A stretch of DNA of 46,376 bases from the NCBI GenBank assembly GCA_037447655.1, contig JBBHKE010001501.1, positions 155,001-201,376 on the forward strand, written 5' to 3'. This document shows positions 20,345 through 31,998 of this stretch, piece by piece; within the stretch, counting starts at the first letter, position 1, and each line of letters starts with the position of its first letter. Both the position numbers and the translations under genes were made by a program. The DNA is from Zygnema cylindricum. Lineage: Eukaryota; Streptophyta; Zygnematophyceae; Zygnematales; Zygnemataceae. The notes beneath the pieces were generated by a model that worked only from the letters and a program-made list of their open reading frames with translations, did not search any database and was not told where the DNA came from.

Positions 20345-21020
20345 CTTATGGTATGGTTACATCAGACGAAAAGTGAGGTTTAATACATAATTTTGTACTT
20401 ATCCGTACCATGCCGTACTATATTTTCGTGAGTTTCTTGAAAACGACATTACAGAAAATAAGATTACGATTCTCCAAGTATTCAGGAGAATACGTCGACC
20501 GTCCGATTACATTTTGGTCTTCATCTGCGAAGCAATCGCTCCATGCGCCTCTGTATTGGTGAACCCACCTCGCGGAGGTGGGTTCACCAATACAGAACCA
20601 GTCATTTCGCTACACCTGGACGATAGACACATTCGTCGATAAAAAATGAAATTTTTCACACGCCCTCAAAGTCACGTGCCTTCGGATAGGGTGACCTTAA
20701 AATTTTTGCCGAAAAGAATTACGATTTTTTCCTGAAAGTCAGCAGAGTGAAGGAGATCTCTGAGGTACATTGACGCGGTACACTTGCGAAGTACACGTAC
20801 AAAATACTCAAGTACGAATTTTTATACGAAAGTGGTCGAGTTCCAAATCTTTGCGATTTTCGAGATTTGATCGGTTACTTACGTGGAACCACTCAATTCA
20901 GAACACGTATATAAAATCTTATTTACAGACGATACGCGATGTAACCGAGGCCTCTGTAATACATTAATTTTGCTGTCCGTGCTATTACAGAGACCTCCTG
21001 ATGTAACCATGCCCTTAGAG
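20345..21020. mobile_element. TIR element with internal palindromes
   Basis: GCTTATGGTATGGTTACATCAG (about 20345-20366) is matched in inverted orientation by CTGATGTAACCATGCCCTTAG (20998-21018). Inside are the 45-base near-perfect palindrome at 20551-20595 and a second stem at 20948-20996 (GAGGCCTCTGTAATA/TATTACAGAGACCTC). No transposase frame. Confidence 0.6.
20551..20595. repeat. Perfect 21-bp palindrome arms, 3-base loop
   Basis: CTGTATTGGTGAACCCACCT at 20551 and its exact complement ending at 20595 around GCG (20572-20574). The 21-bp stem has no mismatch. Confidence 0.95.
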
Positions 21021-21664
21021 CGTTGTTCCATTAGGCGGTCTCAGTAAACGTCGAAAATTCGTTTACTGAAGCGACCGTTCCATTGTGTCGGGTCAGTAAC
21101 CGACATTTTATTTGCGTAGCACAGTTTTATTGGTCCACGTCGTATCAGTGAAAATTGGAATCAACTATTTTTACACACCAGCGTTGAACGAAAGTTTCTA
21201 AGACATTTCTAATGGTCTTAGTGCAAGTAGATGCTGCACCTGGTTATTTTGACACGATGCGTTTATTTTACAGCCAATGACTGGGCTGTGTTACCTTGCC
21301 AGCGAAGTCATTTGCTTAAAAGCTGCAAATGACTCTGGCGGATTACCTTGTTGCGAGATTCCCGTANNNNNNNNNNGATACACATGGCATAAATCCCAAT
21401 TACCACTTTAACTGAATAAAAAAATCTATTGGAAACAAGACAGGTTTCTCGCAACTGACGTTTATAACCTTTTCTTCTGTTAATCCAGCTTGAAGGTAAT
21501 CTTTTTTGCACCCCAACAAATGGCCTTCGTTATGATGAAGCATGTTTAAGCATGGTGAAAAAAAGAAATTCCTTTTGTAAAAATGACTAGTTAGAGGTTT
21601 CCAATATAAGCATCTTGGATCTGGCAGGCCACGTAACGAAAAAGTTAGGTTCTGCGGTGCAGCG
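21021..21664. other. Unassigned stretch containing assembly gap (21367-21376)
   Basis: Ten N at 21367-21376 mark a scaffold gap or unresolved bases. No supported gene on either side until 21400. Confidence 0.8.
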
Positions 21665-21783
21665 ATCTTTTCCACGCGGCCCAATTTTACACGTTCAATG
21701 TGTCCATAGTGTCCTCTTTGACGACATTCGCCACACACTAAATGGTTAGCGACGTGGCGTCTTGGATTGAAAAAGCAATGCAC
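21400..21783 (-). CDS. Hypothetical protein or exon fragment with CX2C..HX2H
   Basis: A 127-residue open frame crosses the left edge of duplication copy 2. Residues ~15-30 read LVCGECRQRGHYGHIERVK, giving CX2CX4HX2H, a possible metal-binding site that resembles a zinc knuckle lacking its last Cys. The rest is not recognisable. In copy 1 (15356-15450) the same motif is present but the frame differs after it. It may be a real exon truncated by the duplication, a repeat-derived fragment, or chance. Confidence 0.25.
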   Translation of the reverse strand: MHCFFNPRRHVANHLVCGECRQRGHYGHIERVKLGRVEKIAAPQNLTFSLRGLPDPRCLYWKPLTSHFYKRNFFFSPCLNMLHHNEGHLLGCKKDYLQAGLTEEKVINVSCEKPVLFPIDFFIQLKW

Positions 21784-24191
21784 CGGACGGTCTAGGTTCT
21801 ACGAATATAACCTTTGGAGATTGATCAGTAAAAATGTTTTCCTTAAAGAAAAAAAGTGGTACGAATTTGTACGAAGTAGTATTGCTTCCGGTAAACAACC
21901 CCACGTTTTTTCTAATGGAAGTTCGACCTAATTGTCTTCTTTTCCAATATTTGCAGTCAACGCTCTTTGGACAGAACAAAGGTTATCTAAAAAAATAAGT
22001 CAATTTCACCATTAACCCTAAATACGGTACACATAGTCGTGTTTTTCGTACCATATATCAAAAGTTTGGTAAAAACACCCGTATTATATGGACTAAACCA
22101 CTAAAATATATTTGGTGTGAAAAGCCTAAATAATATTTAGGAAGGTGGGAATCTTGGCTTTCAACAATGTCAGATTCATTATCGAACAAGTGTGAAAGTA
22201 GAAAAGATGTTCAAGTGGAAAAAACAATATTCACAAGAATAGTAGTTTTTGCCACGCTCCATCTAATTTCACTATAGTTTTGCATCACTATTAGTGTCAA
22301 TAAAACTAATTCGCGTTCTAACCTAAAATAGAATGAATAATTTTAATTTTTGCTCTACGCTAATATAAGTACGGTTTAGTTAGTGTCGACTACTATAATT
22401 TGGAATGTTTTTAAATAGTCTAGTGCATAAATGTGTTATTCCGTGCTAAAAATGCTCGTTATTTTGTACAAACGTACAGAAAAAGATAGCGGCGTCGATA
22501 AGAGAAGTGAGTGGTGTCCACATGGGAAAGCGCCCTCAACTTTCATTCTTAGTAATAAAGAGGGGGGCAAATTGTGCGAACCTGTTCTCACATGTAAAAA
22601 CATCGACTATGCGAACACGGGCTATATCAGCTATAATATAGGAATGTGTATCCAAACTATAGTACAAATTTATGTAGTGTTTGACACTAGATGTTTAACT
22701 TAGCGATATTTTATGTTGGTGTTAGGCCCTTGAATCCAAAATAGAGTTAGCAACACTATTTGTTTTATTAATGTAATAATTTCTTTATAATAATAGCGAT
22801 TCACGGTGTAGTTCATGATTTTCGGTCAAAACATTCACTCGAATTATTGTAAGTATGACTAATAGCGAGTGTACAAATTGCTCTTTACCGTACAATCACT
22901 ATCCTTTTGGAGCAACTTTTCTTATGTAATTTACTCCAATGCTTTTATCCGTTTGACCGTAGGTAGTACAGTTGCCGCGTAGAGAATCCTGCCGGTCAAA
23001 ACGGTAACGGAAACTGATGATTGTATTCCGAGATAGTTTGATTTAGAATGGGAATTGATCATGACAGTGACTGTTTTGGTTGCGCACAGTCACTTACGTC
23101 ATTTTTTCAAAAAACGTACGTTTGAAGTACATACAGGTACACACGGCACCGTTGAGTACAAATTTGACGGTCAATCAGTGGGACAACTCTGACTTTCAGA
23201 ATATTTTTTCAACCGCTTAAAATTATGTCGCTCTTGCGAACGTCGACCGTCATAATAAAATGAGCAATTCACATTGCTGACGAACGTTTACGGTGACAAA
23301 ACTGCGGCAACCACATGTAAATAAAAGTGTTACAGACAGTCACTTTTTGTCGCTATGTGAGCTCCACGGTGAGATCAATAATCGCAAAATTGAAATTTAA
23401 TCGTCTAAAGATACGTCTCCATGTGCCTAAGTAAGGGTTTTTTTTTTGTCGTTTTCCTGTAAAACTTAGAGCCATACCGCGTAAGTTTCAACTTTACAAA
23501 ATAAAAAAAAGGAGAAGTACATTTTGCGTCATTATTGAATTTAGAGATGTACTACATGTTGTTGTCTTGTGTTCTTCGATCCATGGCCACGCCAAAAAAC
23601 GTCATCTCCAAGCTTATCTTTAAAACACAGGGAAGATGTGTTTTAAAACAAAGAATTTTTGAAAAACAATTAGGAACACGTAGTCGCACATGTAATTTTT
23701 TTCCAAAACTTGTCAAAAGAATTCAAGCGACGACAAAAAATGCACGATCCGCTATGTTTTGTCCGTTTGCGTTCACGTACGACAAAGCAAAGTACACATT
23801 TTGTTTGGTTTTGTCCGTTTGCACTTGGTACGGATTTTATTTCGCCAGGGGTCTCAAGATTCCGATGCCATTTCACGTCGAGCGGAGAAGCGACGCAAAG
23901 GCAAAATGCATCTTCTTCAACCGTGAAAGGGCACAGGCTAGAAGGCAGTACGTCTACAATGTCACGAAAACTCATGCGACATCACAAGCTGCTACAAAAA
24001 ATAACGTGCGTCATCACAGATTGTAGACGTTGACAGCCGTCACAGGCATTGTCAGCGTATATAGTCGTCACACGCTTAAGTAACTATGTCGTTGTTACAC
24101 ATAGGGACACCCAAAATCCGGGTCCGTCGGATTTGCGCTAAAACACAAAGTTTTTTCACTAAGTTTCATGTACATGGAGACGCACCCTAAG
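21665..24191. repeat. Copy 2 of the ~2.5-kb direct duplication
   Basis: Same content and order as 15356-17895, including the reverse CACCG/TTAGTG element (~22195-22811) and the TIR element (23405-24191). Begins 288 bases after the N gap, so assembly error or haplotype joining should be considered. Confidence 0.88.
23405..24191. mobile_element. TIR DNA element, family GGGTGCRTCTCCATGT, copy 2
   Basis: Left end CTAAAGATACGTCTCCATGT (decayed) and right end ACATGGAGACGCACCCTAAG. Equivalent to 17115-17895. Its right end abuts copy 3. Confidence 0.65.
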
Positions 24192-24285
24192 TAAGGGTTT
24201 TTTCTATCGTTTTCTTGTAAAACTTAACATCGTATTGCCTAAGTTGCAACCGTACGAAGTAATCGCAAATTTGTAGAGTACAATT

Positions 24286-24948
24286 TGTAGGATCTTAAGC
24301 AAAAGAGTTTTACAATAATAATTCACAATACAAAAAACATTACACAGCGGAAGCTCATAAAAGACAAGAGGAATATTCAGCCAAAAAGATTTATAAGTGT
24401 TCTTGGCCGAAGCCTCTTTACATCATGTCTCTTCTCTCTTCTCTCTCTTCACTATTAATCCTCTTTTAGATAATCTCTACTCCAATATTAATCCTCTATG
24501 ATTAATTGGTTGGTTGATTAATTCAATCGATACTCTGCACATGTACACTGCTGTCTATATATACTCGCTACTCTACACTAAGAGACAACAAGATAAGACA
24601 AGCAGAACTTAGCGTAGCGACGAAGTCTGTCCCTAGCTGACTGTGCACTCTTTAATGAAAATTCCACGAAGGAAGGCGCACGCGCTTTCTTCCTTCGAAA
24701 CAACAAACTCCAAACGTTGTCTTAACACGTGTCGCTTCACAAGTACACCTGCACGCAAAATCAAACATCTGTACATGAAGACAAAAGTCACGCGAAACGA
24801 AATAGTATATTTCATTCGCGGACGCTTCAAAATTAGTACCACGAAACTTACATCGTACGTTTCGTATGATGACGTGGTACTTCACGTCAACAATTAAATG
24901 TTGGTATGACGCTTCGCGGAAATACCGGGAAACGACAATAATCCAACA
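24286..24948. repeat. Solo LTR with 5-bp target duplication CAATT
   Basis: Begins TGTAGGATC and ends GATAATCC-like CAATAATCCAACA, flanked by CAATT at 24281-24285 and 24949-24953. Ends are TG...CA with short inverted TGT(A)GGAT/ATCC(A)ACA. Removing it restores continuity of the host DNA element. 663 bases; no internal region and no second copy in the window, so the family is unknown. Confidence 0.85.
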
Positions 24949-25078
24949 CAATTTGCGTCATCCTCGAACTTCGGATGTACAAAAATTTGTCGTCTTGTGC
25001 TTTTTCAACCCACTTCCACGACAAAAAACATCATCTTCAACCTTATGTTTAAAACACATGCGCGATGTGTTTTAAAAC

Positions 25079-26134
25079 TGAAACTCTGAGACCTTCATAA
25101 GTCCTCAGAGTGGACAGCTTCCAAGAAGCCTCTAGGATAACCCTGACCCCTTTGCGATTCAACAAAAACAAATGCCACCCTGGCAGACAATAACTCTGAC
25201 CAACTTCACCCCTGTGAAGGCAAGACTCCCCTGAGTTGATAGCAAAAAGAATCTCTGAATTTGCTCCCCTGAGCAGTAAGTTATGGAGGGTCAAAGTTGA
25301 CCTTTTGTACAGAAGCTCTCTGGGAGAGAGGGTCCTATCTCCTAATTTTTCTAAGTCCTATCTCTCTCACAGACTCTATCTACTGATGTACGGAGCCAAT
25401 CAAATTACAGTTCCGTACACAAAAGTACAGCTGCCGGTGTACTTTCTATACGGACATTGTACAACATGGCCTAAATGTCGACACGTGGTATGTCCTGATT
25501 CGCTCCTGTAATCCTCGAAGATGCCGCGATCCAATGTAATTCCGCCACGTGGCATCCGATGTGGCGATGACCACAAACCGCCGAAATCCTCTTCCGCGAT
25601 CCCGGCAATAAATTCCGGCCGTCCGATTAAATTCACATTTAATCGTAACCGTAATAAATACATGTGCGGTATTCTTTCCATTAAAGAAATAAATGCGCGG
25701 TATTGGTTTCTTATCCGTACCGCAATATGTACTTTTATATTAATAGATATATGTCTCCCGTAAACAGTTACAGTTAAATGAATTATCCTACTTGATGATG
25801 TTTAACTAAATATCAAACCCTATAGTACGTAACACTAGTTAAAGACTTAACGGCTAAGGCAACCGGCTACCGGCTGTCTGCCGGCCAGTAGGTACCAGGA
25901 CTAAATCTTGTGGCCGGCACATACCTTTTAGTAAATAAACCCCTAACTAATACATATTTCCCGTAAACTTCTGGATAGCCTAGGTAGCCATGGCTCTAGC
26001 TCCCTCTCCGATTTATCAGTGACTGCGACAAGTTTGAGAGTTGGAGAGAGAAATTAGAGGTAGACTGCCTCGGCTTCTTTCTATATTTCTATTTAGACCT
26101 AGAAAATAATGTAAATGGACGATTAATTTCTACA
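25079..26134 (-). repeat. 3' LTR of element A
   Basis: Starts (minus strand) TGTAGAAATTAATCG directly after the polypurine tract and ends ...GAGTTTCA. Nearly identical to 36921-37975. Confidence 0.92.
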
Positions 26135-26147
26135 CTCCCCTTATTTT
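26135..26147 (-). promoter_or_regulatory. Polypurine tract of element A
   Basis: AAAATAAGGGGAG immediately before the 3' LTR; the same sequence precedes the 3' LTR of B. Confidence 0.85.
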
Positions 26148-27203
26148 CTAGTCAATCTTTAATTTCAGACCACACTTCTCCCTGCAGAAAATTAGTTTAA
26201 TGGAAGGCACAGGTTTGGTCATCATATCTGCTACCATCTCACTATCTGGTCGGTACTCTAAACTGATTATTTTGTTTTCTACTTTCTCTCTAACAAAGCT
26301 GAGTCTGATGTTCATGTGTTTGGCTTTAAAATGATGTTTAGGATTGGCAAAAATAGCGATTGCTGCCTGATTATCACAAAAAAAAATTTCCATACCACTC
26401 TTAAGGTGACCAAGCTCACCAAGCAAAGACTTGGCCCACATCAATTCTTTTAATGCAGAGCAACGGGCCATATACTCAGCCTCCATGGTGGACTGAGCAA
26501 TAACTTTTTGCTGTTTGCTACTCCAATAGCAAGCCCGATCACCCACATATAATACATATCCAGAAGTGCATCTCCTCATCGAAGCATCACCATACCTGGC
26601 ATCACTCCAAGTAGTGATGTCAGTATTCTCCCCACCCAAATGCAACCATGGTTCCCTAGTTCCTATCAAATATCTAAGGACTCTCTTAGCTGCTTCCCAA
26701 TCCCTCTTAGTGGGAGCATTTAGACCTCTACTCAGCACTCCTACAGCTGCAGCTAAATCCGGCCGGGTACAATTCATAAAATAGATTAGACTTCCCACTA
26801 CTTGCCTGTAAGGAATAGTCTGCATGAACTTCTGTTCTTCAAGAGATAATTTCTCGTCAAAGACTATGACTCCTTCCTCACTCCCCTCACTTCTCTTCTT
26901 CAACTCCATTGGAGTTGTACAACTATTAGCTTTATCCATTTGAAATTTTTCAAGCATGTTCCCTATTGCTTCCATTTTAGTCAATCTTATAATTTTTCTT
27001 TTTCGGTCTCTCTCTACTTGAATTCCCAAAATATATTTTGCTTCCCCCATATCCTTCATTTCAAATCTCCCCTTAAGATCGGTTTTCAGTTTATTAATTT
27101 TTTCCATTGATTTACTTAAAACAAGCAAATCATCAACATAAATTGCAATAAATATAAAACCTTCCTTATCTTTGAAAACATAGATTAAGTGATCTTAGCT
27201 GAT
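26148..27203 (-). pseudogene. Element A: reverse transcriptase C-terminal half and RNase H
   Basis: From ~27160 the frame reads FIAIYVDDLLVLSKS, the RT catalytic YVDD box, followed by EAKYILGIQVERDR and YRQVVGSLIYFMNCTRPDLA. RNase H follows with TTWSDARYGDASMRRCTSGY, QSTMEAEYMA and FFCDNQAAIAI (catalytic D, E, D). It ends YRPDSEMVADMMTKPVPS and stops at 26148, next to the polypurine tract, which is the normal copia 3' end. This is the longest intact piece of A (~326 residues downstream of the YVDD). A stop near 27203 separates it from the RT N-terminal half. Confidence 0.92.
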
Positions 27204-27740
27204 CCGGATATATCCCAGACCGGTAAGAAACTCATCAAGCTTCTTATTCCACTATCGAGGCGCTTGTTTCAAACCATAATGAGATTTAATCAGTTGGCAT
27301 ACCTTACTCTCCTCTCCTTCCTCCTCAAAACCTTCAGGTTGTCGCAGGAAGATCTCCTCTTCCAATTCTCTATGCAAAAAGGTTGTCTTGATGTCCATCT
27401 GGTGCACTTCCATGTCTTCCGCTGCTGCCAGGCTCAGAAGTATGCGAACGGAGGGAAATCTGACCACCAGGGCAAAGGTTTCCTCGTAGTCAATTCCCTC
27501 TTTTTGTGTAAATCCCTTTGCCACTAATCGGGCCTTGTAGCGCTCGATTGTGTTATGTGGGTTCAGTTTTAATTTGAAAACTCACTTACAACCGATTGGT
27601 TTTCGGTTATGTGGACAATCCACCAGCTCCCAAGTATCGGCTGCCATAATTGAGGCCATCTCCTCATTGATGGATGTCTTCCACCGATTTCTTTCTGGAC
27701 AAGTCATCGTCTCTCCATAAGTTTGAGGTTCATCTTGATG
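27204..27740 (-). pseudogene. Element A: reverse transcriptase N-terminal half
   Basis: AKGFTQKEGIDYEETFALVV, VHQMDIKTTFLHRELEEEIF and LIKSHYGLKQAPR are the conserved copia RT blocks, with the first catalytic Asp in QMDIKT. Stops or frameshifts at ~27230 and upstream of 27524 break it. Confidence 0.9.
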
Positions 27741-27755
27741 AGATAGTTTAGCTAC

Positions 27756-28055
27756 CTAGTTATTAACCTGTTTTTCTTGCAATCTTTTGCTACTTCTCCT
27801 TCCCCCCTCAAAATCTGAGGTCGGAATAGATGGTTCTCGTGGATTCTTTCGAACAAACTCGGCTTCTCCCCTATCCATTGATTCCGAATCAATTTCCACC
27901 ACGTCTTCCGCTTCGGGTAGAGTTGTCACTGGAGTTTCCACAGCCGAGTCCTTTTCGGTCTGATTTGTACCTGCAAGAATGTCATCTTCTCTAAAACCTG
28001 GATAGTTAGGAAGCTCAAAGTCATCAAAATTTTCTGACTCAAATCTGATTTTTAT
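27756..28055 (-). pseudogene. Element A: integrase-RT linker
   Basis: Acidic, Ser/Glu-rich linker (PVTTLPEAEDVVEIDSESMD, then RKNPREPSIPTSDFEGGRRS) as in B and D (RNPRLPSIPASEFEKARRSS; KHPSVSASKFPGGRRSSSRL). Frame broken near 28055. Confidence 0.75.
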
Positions 28056-28058
28056 TGA

Positions 28059-28764
28059 CTATGTATATTTGAAGGGATCCACAGACTTTCCTTCATCCAT
28101 AACTACTAGATGCTTAACTAAGATTATATCTTCCCCTTTTAGATCATAAACTCTATATCTTTTAACATCCTCATAATATCCTAATAAGTATCCCGATTTT
28201 TCTTTAGGATCTAGCTTCCAATTAGACTGATCTGTATCTAGACTGAATACTTGACTGCCGAAAACCTTTAAGTGAGATATGTCTAGTTTTCGGCCTGTCC
28301 ATCTCTCATAAAGTGTTTGATCTTTTATAGCTGAAGTAAGAACTCTATTTTTGAGGTAATTAGCACAGTTCATTGCTTTTGCCCAAAACCTTTTTCCTAT
28401 CTTCTTATCTGACAACATACTTCTAGCACTATCACTTAGTGTTCTATTTAACCTTTCACCTACCGTATTCTGTTCCGGGTTTTCTTGAACTGTCTTTTGG
28501 TGTTGAACCCCATCTTCCCTCAGAAAATCCTCAAACTGGTAAGAAGTATACTCTCCACCATTGTCACTCCTTATTCTCTTGATTGGAGTTTCATGGAGTT
28601 TTTCACTCCATGCTTTATATTGTCTAAAACAATCCTGAGCTTCGGACTTATTTTTCAAAAAATACACTTGAGAATACCGAGACCAATCATCAGTGATAGT
28701 CATCATATATCTCTTCCCCCCCGGTGAGGGCACTTTAGCAAGTCGCCAAATATCTGTGTGTACT
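28059..28764 (-). pseudogene. Element A: integrase core, part downstream of B insertion
   Basis: LVHTDIW (first catalytic Asp, next to the B insertion at 28769), RIRSDNGGEYTSYQFEDFL (second Asp), QNTVGERLNRTLSDSARSML (catalytic Glu). The DDE triad is retained. The C-terminal copia block KVFGSQVFSLDTDQSNWKLD and LLGYYEDVKRYRVYDL follows. The element A integrase was cut by B between the HHCC region and this core. Confidence 0.9.
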
Positions 28765-28769
28765 AGATC

Positions 28770-29816
28770 TGCAATACTGTGTCCTCCATTGGACTACAGA
28801 ATACAGGAAGCCTCTAGATAGTATTTAACTAACCCACTTTAAGCCAGGACCACTTCTGCCCAAGAAGACAAACTGACAATTTGACTGCACCCCTGTGCAG
28901 CCTGGACTCCCCGGAGTCCGTAGCAAAAAGAATCACTGAAAACGGCCAACCAGCCGATAAGTTATAGGGTGGCAAAGATGCCAATTTATACAAACTCTTA
29001 GAGAGAGAGGACTATCTACCTAAATTTTCCTAAGTCCTAGTTTTTCTTAATTCCCTCTCACAGCTCCTATCTACTGCCTGTACGAACCAATCACAAAACT
29101 GTATAGTACTAGAAAGTACTACTGCCGATGTACTTTCTGTACGGCCTCTGTACGACAAGGCCATTAAGTGGACACGTGTCCACTTTTCACTCGTCTGTAC
29201 GTTCCTCGGAATTCCCGCGACCGAATGATGTCTTCCCACGTGGCGCCGGGTCATGCCACGTCACTAAATGCCAAAGTGACCACTACGGGATTTCGGCGAT
29301 GATGTGCGCCGTTGGATTTTATGCGAAACGCAATCTTGTCCGTAATAAATACTTGCGCGACATTTGTTCCGATGTAGAAATAAAATGCGTGGTATCCGTT
29401 TTGATTTAGCGTCGTACGACGTACTTTATATAACTGAATCTATGTACGCCGTAAACAGTTCTAGTTAAATGAATTTTATCCACTTGAACTAAATATATAT
29501 CTATCACATACCATATCACTTAGCATTGGTCCTAGTCTATTAGGATAAAGCTGACCGCTACCGGTCAACTTGACGAACCGCAGGTACCGGGATCAAATCT
29601 CTGGTCCGTCAAGCATATTTTTAGTAATCTACTAAAAATAGTTGTCTGTTGAACTAAGGCAGCCATGGATCAACCTCTCTCTCTTTCCTTCAGTGACTAC
29701 AACAAGTATGGGGGCTAGAGAGCGGAGGTGGAGGCAGGCTGTCCGTCCTTTTCTTTTCCTTTTATAAAAACACATTTAAACCTAGAAAATACTCTAGAAA
29801 TCTAAAAATTTCAACA
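28770..29816 (-). repeat. 3' LTR of element B
   Basis: Plus-strand limits TGCAATACTG and TTTCAACA; ~97% identical by eye to 34159-35204. Confidence 0.93.
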
Positions 29817-29829
29817 CTCCCCTTATTTT
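29817..29829 (-). promoter_or_regulatory. Polypurine tract of element B
   Basis: AAAATAAGGGGAG adjacent to the 3' LTR, identical to that of A. Confidence 0.85.
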
Positions 29830-30393
29830 CTAGTCTAATTTTAATTTTTCTTTCAACCCGCATTTTTCCCGACAATATTTTAGTTTAGGAGAGGGCACAG
29901 GTTTGGTCATCATGTCAGCCACCATTTCTTCATCGGGTCTATACACAAGATTTAAAATTTTATTTTCAACTTTTTCTCTTACGAAGCTTAATCTTATGTC
30001 CATATGTTTTGCTTTGAAATGGTGTTTTGGATTGGCTGCAATTGCAATTGCAGCTTAGTTATCGCAAAAGATTTCATGCACTCCCTCCTTCATAAATCCC
30101 AGTTCTTGTAACAATGATTTCACCCACATTTGTTCTTTTACAACAGAACAAGACGCCATATACTCAGCCTCCATAGTAGACTGAGCAACTACCTTTTGTT
30201 GCTTACTGCTCCAACAACAAGCTCCTTCCCCCACATACAAAACATATCCAGAAGTGCATCTTCTCATAGGTGCATCCCCATAATTGGCATCAATCCAAGT
30301 GGTGATATCAGTGTGCTCCCCTCCCAAATGCAACTATAATTCTCTGGTTCTAACCAGATATCTCATGACTCTCTTGGCTGCCTCCCAGTCTCT
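29830..30393 (-). pseudogene. Element B: RNase H
   Basis: ITTWIDANYGDAPMRRCTSG, QSTMEAEYMASCSVVKEQMW and HEIFCDN, then TAA where A has Gln, then AAIAIAANPKHHFKAKHMDI and MVADMMTKPVPS. A second TAG replaces Trp before LHLGG. RNase H order and catalytic acids are present; the first is in WIDA. Confidence 0.88.
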
Positions 30394-31260
30394 CTACCTA
30401 GGATCATTAAGACTCCTACTGAGTACTCCAACTGTTGCCGCTATGTCCGGCCTGGTACAGTTCATAAAATAAATTAAACTTCCTACGACCTGTCTATAAG
30501 GGATATACTTCATAAACTCTCTCTCCTCTGGACTCATCTGATCATCTAAGATCATCACTCCTCTTTCTACACTCCCATCAATTATTTTTTTCAAGTCCAT
30601 GGGAGTGGTACAACTGTTACCATTTTCCATATGGCATTTTTCAAGCATATTACCTATTGTTTCTTTCTGAGTAAGTCTGATAATCTTCTTCCCCCTATCT
30701 CTCTCCATTTGGATCCCCAAAATATATTTTGCCTCCCCTAAATCCTTCATATCAAATCTGTCCCTAAGATCTTTCTTTAGCCTATTGATATTCTCCAAAG
30801 ACTTACTTAACACAAGCAGATCATCCACATATATTGCAATAAAAATGACATCATTCTCATCTTCAAACATTTAGATAGAATGGTCAGAGCTGATCCGGAT
30901 GTATCCCAGATCGGTGAGAAACTCATCTAGTTTCTTATTCGACTGTCGAGGAGCCTGTTTCAGTCCATATAAGGACTTTATGAGCCTGCAGATTTTGCTC
31001 ACTTCTCCTTCTTCCACAAACCCCTCGGGTTGCCTCATAAAAATTTCTTCCTCTAACACACCATTAAAAAATGCAGTCTTAATGTCCATCTGGTATATTT
31101 CCATGTCTTCCGCTGCGGCCAGACTGAGGAGAATCCTTACCGATGGGAACCAAACAACTGGAGCAAAGGTCACCTCATAGTCAATCCCCTCTTTTTGGGT
31201 GAACCCCTTCGCTCCCAATCGAGCCTTATACCTCTCAATTGTTATTTTCTGGGTTCAGTT
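30394..31260 (-). pseudogene. Element B: reverse transcriptase
   Basis: Blocks in order: KGFTQKEGIDYEVTFAPVVW, IYQMDIKTAFFNGVLEEEIF, CRLIKSLYGLKQAPRQSNKK, one stop at 30871, then FIAIYVDDLLVLSKSLENIN, EAKYILGIQMERDRGKKIIR and YRQVVGSLIYFMNCTRPDIA. A TAG follows LNDPR at 30394. Both catalytic motifs (QMDIK, YVDD) are intact. Confidence 0.92.
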
Positions 31261-31425
31261 TTAGTTTAAATACCCATTAACATCCAATAAGTTTTCGGTC
31301 TGGAGGGCAATCCGCTAGTTCCCAAGTATTTGCTTCCATGATAGAATCCATCTCATCATTTATGGCTCTAATCCATCTTTCTTTCTCTAGACTATTCACT
31401 GCCTCTAAGTAAGACTGAGGCTCAT

Positions 31426-31985
31426 CTAATGAGATAGCTTAGTTACCTTATGGGCAGCTTGTTTTTCATGTATCCTTTTGCTGCTCCTCCTTGCTTTCTC
31501 GAACTCCGAAGCTGGAATGGATGGAAGTCTTGGATTTCTTCTCACTGTCTCATCGGCTCCCCTGTCCATGGAAACCGGTTCTTGTCCCGCTTCTTCTATC
31601 TCCTCGAAGTCCATAGGAGTATGTGAGGTTTCTGGTGAGTCTCCTGTATCTTGGATCTCCCCTGAATCTGTAATCACGGTTTCATTCATGTCCCTTTCGG
31701 GAACGACCGAATTCTCATCACTTTCGGACTCAAATCTGATCCTTATCTTCTTTGTATATTTGAAGGGGTCAAATGACTTCCCTTCATCCATGACAACTAA
31801 GTGTTTGACCAGAATGATATCTTTCTTTGCTAAGTCATAGACTCTATATCCCTTAACATCCTCATCATATCCCACAAAGTATCCAGGTTTTCCCTTAGCA
31901 TCTAGTTTCCAGTTTTTCCTATCCGTGTCAAGACTGTAAACTTGGCTACCAAATACTTTAAGGTGTGAGATATCTGGTTTCCTTC
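31426..31985 (-). pseudogene. Element B: integrase C-terminal block and linker
   Basis: GYDEDVKGYRVYDLAKKDII and LVKHLVVMDEGKSFDPFKYT, followed by an acidic linker. Separated from the integrase core by a stop near 32000. Confidence 0.82.
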
Positions 31986-31998
31986 CAACCCATATCTT

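Noticed and set aside
21400-21783. Mitochondrial ribosomal protein bL32
   Set aside because: CX2C is present but the second Cys pair and the basic N-terminal motif are absent.
25236-25763. Plus-strand frames in LTRs of A (also 37138-37604) and B (29128-29409, 34511-34798)
   Set aside because: They are repeated only because the LTRs are repeated; no protein family is recognisable.
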